In this document: piece by piece, positions 7,196 through 12,559 of the stretch
How the letters are laid out: each line of letters begins with the position of its first letter
Numbering within the stretch: position 1 is the first letter of the stretch
Assembly: GCA_035652495.1 (NCBI GenBank)
Contig: DASRDS010000143.1
Span: forward strand, 1-12,559
Length of the DNA: 12,559 nucleotides
Origin: DASRDS01 sp035652495
GTDB lineage: Bacteria > Gemmatimonadota > Gemmatimonadetes > Gemmatimonadales > Gemmatimonadaceae
Direction of reading: 5' to 3'
Translations under genes and position numbers: made by a program
The notes under the pieces: generated by a model
Databases searched by the model: none
Told to the model about the DNA's origin: nothing
What the model saw: only the letters and a program-made list of their open reading frames with translations

Positions 7196-9460
7196 TCAAT
7201 AGAGAATCTCGTAGTTCAGCCGAACCCCGCGGCCGGGCTGTGCAACCCACGTCTTGATGACCGACACCGCGTCGTAATACCGGCGATTGAAGACGTTGTC
7301 GAGGTGCAGACTGATGTTGTGCACGACCCCGCCCTGCGGCAGGCGTATCCCGACGCCCAGGTTGAAGAGCGCGTACCCCGAAGTCTCCGTATCTCCGACG
7401 CCCAGTCGAGTCTGCGCGGCGGCACCACGCCACTCGATCATCCCCATGTACGTCGCATCCTGATACGCCGCGCGCAGCAATCCACGCAGCGGCGGAATAA
7501 ACGGTAGCGGGATGCCCAACTGCGTGTTCTCGGCGTTCACGTAATCCGTGCTCGCGCGGAGCGCGATGTGATTCACCGGCTGAACCGTCGCCGCGGCCTC
7601 GAAGCCAAAGAGACGGGCATCGCTCGTCGTGAACTGCCGGACCGGGAACCCCTGGATCGTGTCCCCGGTCAGGAAGCCATAGATGTAATGGCTGATGAAA
7701 TTCACGTACGGCGACAGCTCGAACGCCGCATTCGCGAAGCTCCCCTTGAGCGAGGCGTCGATCCCGTAGCCAACCTCAGGCACCAGCGAGGCGGTACCGA
7801 TCGAATACGTGCCGCTCGACGCATCGAGGCCGTTGGCGAACAACTCCTGCACCGTCGGCGCGCGGAAGGAGCGCGCGAGACTGAGCGAAGCCGTCAGTCC
7901 TGACGACAGGTGCTGCACCGCGCCAAGCGATGCGGTGACGGCGTTCGACAGGCGCGACTCGTCGATCGTCTGGAACGTCGAGTCCTGCGAGAGGCCGTAG
8001 GGCCGTGTCTGAATCTTGTTGTAGTCGTAGCGGACGCCGGCCTGCAACCGCGTCCCAGGCAACAGCCGGTACTCCTCGTAGGCATACGCGGCCAGATTCG
8101 TGGTCCGCGAGTTGGGGCCGAGGGGCTGCTGCCCTTCGATCGTGAGATCCTGGATGTCGGTGAAGAGCCCGATCGTGCCGCTCAAATTCCCTATTGCGTG
8201 CTGCTCGAGCTGCAGCATCCCGTTGAGCTCGACCTTATGAAAATGATTCGCCTGCGGATCAGAGACGCCCGTCGAGTCCTGCTGCGTCGGAAACTCGGAG
8301 TGCAGATAATCGTTGTAGCTCGCATCGATCTTCACATGATCGAACACGTTCGAGCCGGTGTTGAACAATGCCTTGAGCTCGCCCGTATTCCGCTGCTGAT
8401 GAATGCGAGACGTCGTCGGCGGGACAGTGAGCCAGTTCACGTTGGGCGGCAGTCCGGGTATGCCGTAGTCGGTGTTGAAGTGTCGCCCACCGAGACCGAT
8501 CATGCCGAAATCACCCTGATAGGAGTATCCCGCGCCCTCTTCCGCCGTGCGATCGTCCGACGCCGGAATCGAATGCAGCGCGAACGGCGTTCCACTCGCG
8601 GGATCGGGATAGATCCCCGCCGGAATTCCAACGTTTGTCGAGTGTAGACCGCCGGCGGACACGTGAAACGCCGACCCTCCGGATGTGAACACGGTGTTCG
8701 TGTACCCGGCGTACTCACTACTCACGCTATTCGCTTCGAGCGCGGCCGTACCTGACAGCGGATGATCCGACGGCGTCGGAACAAGGTTCGTGATCACATT
8801 CACAATGCCGCCGACCGTACTCGAACCGTACAGAATGGTGGCCGGCCCGCGGACCACGTCTACCTGGGTAATGCTCAACGCATCGATCGGCGTAGCATGC
8901 GCCGGATCGAACGTGGCGATATCGCCCATGCGGAGGCCGTTCTCGAGCACGAGCACGTCGTTGTCACCGAGTCCTCTCAGAATCGGTCGAGCGGCGGCCG
9001 AGCCATTCCAGCGGGCGTTCACGCCGGGCAAGTCGTTGATCTTCTCGGCGAAACTCGCGCCCGCCGTGTTGTCAAAGTCGATCTGAGACTTGGATTCCGC
9101 CGGCGCGTACTCCTCGTCCGCTGGCCTGGCGGTCGGAGACGCCGAAACGACGACTTCCTTGAGCGGAATCGCCGTCGGAGTGAGCCGAAATGCGATCGAT
9201 GCCGTGTCGCGGGTGAGGCGGACCGTATCGGTCACCGCCGCGTAGCCGGTGACGCCTACATAGACGCGATAGGTGCCGCGAGGCACGGCCGCAAAGCGAA
9301 AGCCGCCCTGGGCATCCGTGCGCTCGATGCGATCGAGCTCCAACAGCCGTACGGATGCGCCGACGATCGGTCCGTTGCTACTCGTGACCGTGCCGCGAAT
9401 GCTTTGGGCCTGAGCGGTCGCCGAGCCGGCCAGCAGGGCGGCCAGCAGGTAGGATTTCAT
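7196..9460 (-). CDS. btuB: TonB-dependent receptor, probable BtuB-type vitamin B12 transporter
   Basis: The product is 754 residues from the ATG at 9460, chosen because MKSYLLAALLAGSATAQAQ is a complete signal peptide; an earlier in-frame start at 9532 would overlap the upstream gene. A carboxypeptidase-like regulatory domain (about 21-96, with TDAQGGFRFAAVPRGTYRV) precedes a TonB-box-like EVVVSAS (102-108). The plug (about 125-228) includes RPILRGLGDNDVLVLENG and DVVRGPATILYGSSTVGGIVN; the barrel runs to a final Tyr (NYEILY). The gene follows the FhuF-like gene by 20 nt and both lie downstream of a cobalamin riboswitch, which is the main reason for assigning B12 as substrate. The plug motif DPAHATPID (185-193) resembles the DHA..ID motif seen in metal receptors such as ZnuD, so a metal or other cobalt-corrinoid cargo remains possible. 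Receptor class is certain, substrate is inferred. Confidence 0.88.
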   Translation of the reverse strand: MKSYLLAALLAGSATAQAQSIRGTVTSSNGPIVGASVRLLELDRIERTDAQGGFRFAAVPRGTYRVYVGVTGYAAVTDTVRLTRDTASIAFRLTPTAIPLKEVVVSASPTARPADEEYAPAESKSQIDFDNTAGASFAEKINDLPGVNARWNGSAAARPILRGLGDNDVLVLENGLRMGDIATFDPAHATPIDALSITQVDVVRGPATILYGSSTVGGIVNVITNLVPTPSDHPLSGTAALEANSVSSEYAGYTNTVFTSGGSAFHVSAGGLHSTNVGIPAGIYPDPASGTPFALHSIPASDDRTAEEGAGYSYQGDFGMIGLGGRHFNTDYGIPGLPPNVNWLTVPPTTSRIHQQRNTGELKALFNTGSNVFDHVKIDASYNDYLHSEFPTQQDSTGVSDPQANHFHKVELNGMLQLEQHAIGNLSGTIGLFTDIQDLTIEGQQPLGPNSRTTNLAAYAYEEYRLLPGTRLQAGVRYDYNKIQTRPYGLSQDSTFQTIDESRLSNAVTASLGAVQHLSSGLTASLSLARSFRAPTVQELFANGLDASSGTYSIGTASLVPEVGYGIDASLKGSFANAAFELSPYVNFISHYIYGFLTGDTIQGFPVRQFTTSDARLFGFEAAATVQPVNHIALRASTDYVNAENTQLGIPLPFIPPLRGLLRAAYQDATYMGMIEWRGAAAQTRLGVGDTETSGYALFNLGVGIRLPQGGVVHNISLHLDNVFNRRYYDAVSVIKTWVAQPGRGVRLNYEILY

Positions 9461-9480
9461 GGCCGCCAATGTATCACCCG

Positions 9481-10305
9481 TCAGTCGTGTCCGATATACC
9501 GCCCGTCGCGCGCCAGTACGGCCTGCATCCACTCCCGATTGCGCCGCAACCGCTCCTCATGCGTGACCAGCGGACAGCTCGCGCAGAGATGCCCTTCCGG
9601 CACGAGATAGTAGCGACAGCAGCTCGCGCGCCGCTGATAGAGGTGCACGGCGCCCTCGAGCTCAACGGCATGCATTACGGGTCGCATCGCGAACACCTCG
9701 TCGTCGCCTTCGAAGAACCGGTCGAGGATCGGCCGGATCGCCCGGTGGTCGCGGCGGTCCTCGCCGAGATTCGTGAACTGTGACGCCCACGACGAGGTCA
9801 AGATGCCCCACGTGGCACGGCGAGCGAACCCGGACCACTCGAAGAGCGCGTTGACGACGGGCCGGCTTTGCTCGACCAGCGCATCGCGGAGCACGCGCAG
9901 CAGCACGTGCGGATCCCCGAACGTGCCCCGCGGCTCATGCATCGCGGTGCGCTCGAAGAATGTCGACGCGCGGAACTTGAACGACACGTTGTCCAACGCG
10001 ATGTCGGGGACGCAGGCGAACTTGAGGTAGGGCCCGATCGCCATGGCCGAGGCCCAACCGAAACGCAGAGCAAACGAGGCGGCGATGGTTCGCCGATCCG
10101 CCGTCTTCTGGCGTTCCCCAAGGCGCAGGAGGAAGTCGTGAAAGGGACCGTCCGTCGCGTCGCGAAAATCGGCTCCCGCGATCCATCCTGGCCCGGAGGG
10201 TCGCCCGACTTCGACGTACCAACTGGGATTGAGCGTCCGCAGGGCGGCGTAGACCTCGGCAACCGACGTCACCGCGCCCCCACGCATATGAACAGGCGTA
10301 GGCAT
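9481..10305 (-). CDS. FhuF-like [2Fe-2S] reductase family protein under B12 riboswitch control
   Basis: The 274-residue product ends with Cys229-Cys230-x10-Cys241-x2-Cys244 (in SCCRYYLVPEGHLCASC), exactly the Cys-Cys-x10-Cys-x2-Cys pattern that binds the unusual [2Fe-2S] cluster of E. coli FhuF (262 residues), a cytoplasmic ferric-siderophore reductase. Length agrees. The N-terminal two thirds are a poorly conserved FhuF-like body. I chose the ATG at 10305 because it is the first start after the riboswitch; a GGAGGGG lies 12 nt upstream, longer spacing than ideal. An ATG at 10287 is an alternative without a Shine-Dalgarno. The gene is first in a two-gene operon, with the TonB-dependent receptor 20 nt downstream. 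Family knowledge suggests metal-complex reduction; the riboswitch suggests the complex may be a corrinoid, for example Co(III) to Co(II) reduction of imported cobalamin. That role is inference. A siderophore reductase is the alternative. Confidence 0.85.
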   Translation of the reverse strand: MPTPVHMRGGAVTSVAEVYAALRTLNPSWYVEVGRPSGPGWIAGADFRDATDGPFHDFLLRLGERQKTADRRTIAASFALRFGWASAMAIGPYLKFACVPDIALDNVSFKFRASTFFERTAMHEPRGTFGDPHVLLRVLRDALVEQSRPVVNALFEWSGFARRATWGILTSSWASQFTNLGEDRRDHRAIRPILDRFFEGDDEVFAMRPVMHAVELEGAVHLYQRRASCCRYYLVPEGHLCASCPLVTHEERLRRNREWMQAVLARDGRYIGHD

Positions 10306-10315
10306 TCGACCACGT

Positions 10316-10334
10316 TGCCCCTCCCACGAGGGCA
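10316..10334 (-). promoter_or_regulatory. Hairpin enclosing the Shine-Dalgarno of the FhuF-like gene (putative riboswitch expression platform)
   Basis: On the - strand TGCCCTC (10334-10328) pairs with GAGGGGCA (10323-10316) around a GTGG loop, with one bulged G at 10318. The 3' arm contains the only Shine-Dalgarno-like sequence (GGAGGGG, 10324-10318) before the ATG at 10305. It starts 17 nt after the P1 stem of the cobalamin aptamer, where class-I cobalamin riboswitches carry their regulatory hairpin. No T-run follows, so control of translation is more likely than termination. A loop-loop contact with the aptamer was not identified. Confidence 0.5.
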
Positions 10335-10351
10335 GGCTGGTTTTCCATACA

Positions 10352-10503
10352 CAGCTTGGTAGGTCTTCTGGCTCGGGTGTCATCCGCCGAAGCGCGCCTT
10401 CCCACGAGTTCGTGACCCGCAGTGGCACTCTGCCCTTCAGCGTCGACCCTTACAGCGGCGGGGCCGCCCCGGATTCGCACCGGGTTCCCTTATCACCAAG
10501 CTG
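10352..10503 (-). promoter_or_regulatory. Cobalamin (vitamin B12) riboswitch aptamer
   Basis: Read on the - strand, the conserved blocks occur in the right order: AGGGAA (10490-10485), GGTGCGAATCC (10481-10471), a GC-rich hairpin then GCTGTAA (10456-10450), GCCACTG (10426-10420), GGGAAGGCG (10403-10395), GATGA (10383-10379) and the 3' B12 box GAGCCAGAAGACCT (10374-10361). A perfect 9-bp P1 stem, CAGCTTGGT (10503-10495) with ACCAAGCTG (10360-10352), closes the structure. This is the Rfam Cobalamin type that binds adenosylcobalamin or related forms and usually shuts off B12 uptake or synthesis genes when B12 is plentiful. Here it precedes the FhuF-like gene and the TonB-dependent receptor. Its DNA also forms the upstream region of the divergent icmF gene. 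Confidence 0.95.
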
Positions 10504-10514
10504 CTGCTAGCTGC

Positions 10515-10529
10515 CGTATATTTATAGCC
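10515..10529. promoter_or_regulatory. AT-rich island, candidate shared -10 region for icmF (+) and the B12 operon (-)
   Basis: TATATTTATA (10517-10526) stands out in GC-rich surroundings. On the + strand TATATT (10517-10522) ends 7 nt before the A of the icmF ATG, which fits a leaderless transcript (-10 consensus TAnnnT); no Shine-Dalgarno precedes that ATG. On the - strand TATAAA (10526-10521) would start transcription around 10514, about 10 nt before the riboswitch P1 stem. No convincing -35 element was found for either strand, so both assignments are tentative. Confidence 0.45.
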
Positions 10530-12559
10530 ATGGTACCAGCTACGAAAGCGTCCAAACCGGCTAGGACGAGCCCGGCGCCGGTGCCCAGCGCGGCAGGCCC
10601 TTCAACGTATGCCGCGAAAAATAAGATTCGCCTGGTCACGGCCGCCTCGTTGTTCGACGGCCACGATGCCGCGATCAACGTCATGCGCCGCATTCTGCAG
10701 TCGAGCGGGGCCGAGGTCATCCATCTCGGCCACGATCGCTCCGTCGATGAGGTCGTGAACTGCGCGATCCAGGAAGACGTGAACGGGATCGCGATGACGT
10801 CGTATCAGGGCGGCCATGTCGAGTACCTGAAGTACATGCACGACCGCCTCGAGGAGCAGGGCTGCGGCCATATTCGCATTTTCGCCGGCGGCGGTGGAGT
10901 CATTCTGCCCGACGAGATCGCCGAGCTGCATGCGTATGGCATCGAGCGTATCTACACGCCGGACGATGGCCGGGCGATGGGCCTGCAGGGGATGATCAAC
11001 GACCTGCTGCAGCGGAGCGATTTCCCGACGGGACGCGATGTCGGGGAACGGGAGCTGGAGGCGGCCAAGCGGCGGGACGCGCGCGGGATTGCCCGGCTCA
11101 TCTCGGCGGCCGAGAACTACCGCGACGACCATCGCGAGCTGCTCGACGAGATCCGCGCCGATGCGGCGACGCTGCACACGCCGGTCCTCGGCATCACCGG
11201 CACCGGTGGCGCGGGCAAATCGTCGTTGGTCGACGAGCTGGTGCGCCGGTTCCTGATGGACTTCCCGGATCGCACGATCGGCATCATTTCCGTGGATCCC
11301 AGTAAGCGCAAAACCGGCGGCGCTCTACTAGGGGATCGCATTCGCATGAACGCGATCAACACGCCCCGCGTCTACATGCGCTCCCTGGCGACGCGCCAGG
11401 CCAACCTCGCCCTCTCGGCGTACGTTCGCGACGCCGTGTCGATCCTCAAGCTCGCCGGCTTCGATCTCGTCATCCTCGAGACGTCGGGCATCGGCCAGTC
11501 GGACACCGAAATCGTCGATCACTCGGACGCGTCGCTCTACGTGATGACACCCGAGTACGGCGCGGCGACGCAGCTCGAGAAGATCGACATGCTCGACTAT
11601 GCCGATCTCGTCGCGCTCAACAAGTTCGACAAGCGCGGGGCGCTCGACGCGTTGCGCGACGTGCGCAAGCAGTATCAGCGCAACCACAAGCAGTTCGCGA
11701 AGGCGGTCGATGCCATGCCGGTCTACGGCACGATCGCGTCGCAGTTCAACGACCCCGGCACGACGCGGCTGTATCGCGCGGTGCTCGACACCCTGAACGT
11801 GAAGTGCCACACGTCGTTCGCCTCGTCGCTCAGCGTCACCGGCGAAGAATCCGAGAAGATCAACATCATTCCGCCGGAGCGGAATCGGTATCTGGCCGAA
11901 ATCGCGGAGACCGTACGCCGGTATAACACATGGGCGACGGACCAGAGCACCATCGCCCAGCGGCTGCAGTCGGTGAAGGAAGCCGAGCGACTGATCGGCG
12001 ATGGCGATACCGCCCTCACCGCCAAGCGCGAGGAGCTCGAGCAGCAGCTCGACGGCCCGAACCGCGCGACGCTCGAGAAGTGGTCCGAGACGCGGAAGGC
12101 GTACGAGGGCGACCAGTTCGTGTATCAGGTGCGCGGCCGGGACATCAACGTCCCGCTGACATCGGAATCGCTGTCGCATCAGCACATCCCCAAGGTCGTC
12201 CTCCCCGAGTATCGCGGCTGGGGCGATATCCTCGAGTGGTCACTGCAGGAGAACGTGCCGGGCGCGTTCCCGTATACCGCCGGCGTGTTCCCCTTCAAGC
12301 GCGAGGGCGAGGATCCGACGCGCATGTTCGCCGGCGAGGGCGGCCCGGAGCGCACGAACGCCCGCTTCCACTACGTCTCACAGGGCCAGCCAGCGCATCG
12401 ACTGTCGACGGCGTTCGACTCGGTCACGCTGTACGGCAACGACCCCGCCCGGCGCCCGGACATCTACGGCAAGATCGGCAACTCCGGCGTGTCGATCTGC
12501 TGCCTCGACGACGCGAAGAAGCTCTACTCGGGCTTCGATCTCGCCGATCCGAAGACCTC
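10530..12559 (+). CDS. icmF: IcmF: fused coenzyme-B12-dependent isobutyryl-CoA mutase with G-protein chaperone (3' end outside window)
   Basis: The frame is open from ATG 10530 to the window end (676 codons, about 60 percent of the usual roughly 1,090-residue protein). After a Pro/Ala/Ser-rich lead (1-30) comes the B12-binding domain (about 31-165) with DGHDAAIN; His45 is the probable lower cobalt ligand, with TSYQGGH and AGGGG following. The G-protein chaperone (MeaI-like) domain has a P-loop GTGGAGKS (224-231), VDPSKRKTGG, ETSGIGQSD and the guanine motif NKFD (364-367). A linker leads to the mutase barrel (from about 550), with FPYTAGVFPFKREGEDP and RMFAGEGGPERTN. Family enzymes interconvert isobutyryl-CoA and n-butyryl-CoA, some also isovaleryl/pivalyl-CoA, using adenosylcobalamin, while the GTPase part protects and reloads the cofactor. 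The domain order B12-GTPase-mutase is diagnostic. It diverges from a B12-uptake operon, which would supply its cofactor. Confidence 0.95.
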   Translation, partial: MVPATKASKPARTSPAPVPSAAGPSTYAAKNKIRLVTAASLFDGHDAAINVMRRILQSSGAEVIHLGHDRSVDEVVNCAIQEDVNGIAMTSYQGGHVEYLKYMHDRLEEQGCGHIRIFAGGGGVILPDEIAELHAYGIERIYTPDDGRAMGLQGMINDLLQRSDFPTGRDVGERELEAAKRRDARGIARLISAAENYRDDHRELLDEIRADAATLHTPVLGITGTGGAGKSSLVDELVRRFLMDFPDRTIGIISVDPSKRKTGGALLGDRIRMNAINTPRVYMRSLATRQANLALSAYVRDAVSILKLAGFDLVILETSGIGQSDTEIVDHSDASLYVMTPEYGAATQLEKIDMLDYADLVALNKFDKRGALDALRDVRKQYQRNHKQFAKAVDAMPVYGTIASQFNDPGTTRLYRAVLDTLNVKCHTSFASSLSVTGEESEKINIIPPERNRYLAEIAETVRRYNTWATDQSTIAQRLQSVKEAERLIGDGDTALTAKREELEQQLDGPNRATLEKWSETRKAYEGDQFVYQVRGRDINVPLTSESLSHQHIPKVVLPEYRGWGDILEWSLQENVPGAFPYTAGVFPFKREGEDPTRMFAGEGGPERTNARFHYVSQGQPAHRLSTAFDSVTLYGNDPARRPDIYGKIGNSGVSICCLDDAKKLYSGFDLADPKT

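Noticed and set aside
7910..8647. + strand open frame of 245 codons within the receptor gene
   Set aside because: Antisense to the TonB-dependent receptor barrel; Arg/Val-rich with no motifs.
9461..9532. Upstream extension of the B12-operon receptor to a start at 9532
   Set aside because: It would overlap the 3' end of the FhuF-like gene and put 24 residues in front of a complete signal peptide.
9868..10362. + strand open frame of 164 codons overlapping the riboswitch edge
   Set aside because: Antisense to the FhuF-like gene, with no domain or export signal and a composition typical of a shadow frame.
10306..10428. Upstream extension of the FhuF-like gene to a start at 10428
   Set aside because: The extra 41 codons lie inside the cobalamin riboswitch aptamer and its hairpin, so they are leader RNA, not coding sequence.
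10531..10538. TGGTACCA palindrome at the icmF start as an operator
   Set aside because: An 8-bp palindrome is expected by chance, it lies within codons, and no second copy was seen.
11328..12185. - strand open frame of 285 codons
   Set aside because: Antisense to icmF, whose G-protein and mutase motifs are unambiguous on the + strand.

Overview
The window is GC-rich, densely coded bacterial DNA. Outer-membrane TonB-dependent receptors (one with a carboxypeptidase-like regulatory domain), exported proteins with leaders ending in Ala-Gln, a DUF4142 protein, a permease/M1-peptidase fusion and an IcmF-type B12 mutase together suggest a Gram-negative soil or aquatic bacterium, most likely Gemmatimonadota. 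That placement is inferred from gene style, not from a marker gene.

Left region (1-4610). Two + strand genes, probably co-transcribed, come first: the 3' part of a membrane permease fused to an M1-like zinc peptidase, then after 27 bp a secreted CocE/NonD (peptidase S15) serine hydrolase. A perfect 11-bp inverted repeat begins at the hydrolase stop codon and lies between it and a convergent gene for a small exported DUF4142 protein (- strand).

Middle region (5235-9460). Two TonB-dependent receptor genes face each other tail to tail, 32 bp apart. The left one (+) is a compact receptor with its TonB box directly after an unusual leader and a TTG start; its substrate is unknown. The right one (-) is the distal gene of a B12-regulated operon.

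Right region (9460-12559): a vitamin B12 module. On the - strand, a well-conserved cobalamin riboswitch (about 10503-10352, closed by a perfect 9-bp P1 stem) is followed by a hairpin that buries a Shine-Dalgarno sequence. A FhuF-like [2Fe-2S] protein (10305-9481) follows, and 20 nt later the TonB-dependent receptor, read here as a BtuB-type cobalamin transporter. Divergent from it, with its ATG only 26 bp from the riboswitch edge, is icmF (+), encoding a fused coenzyme-B12-dependent acyl-CoA mutase with its G-protein chaperone, cut off by the window end. B12 import and a B12-consuming enzyme thus share one control region, with a 10-bp AT island (10517-10526) that offers a -10-like element to both strands.

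The most interesting point is the FhuF-like iron-sulfur protein placed first under a B12 riboswitch, between the riboswitch and the receptor. This suggests a cobalamin-related, rather than siderophore-related, redox role. No rRNA, tRNA, CRISPR array or insertion sequence was seen, and there is no gene-free stretch longer than 300 bases.
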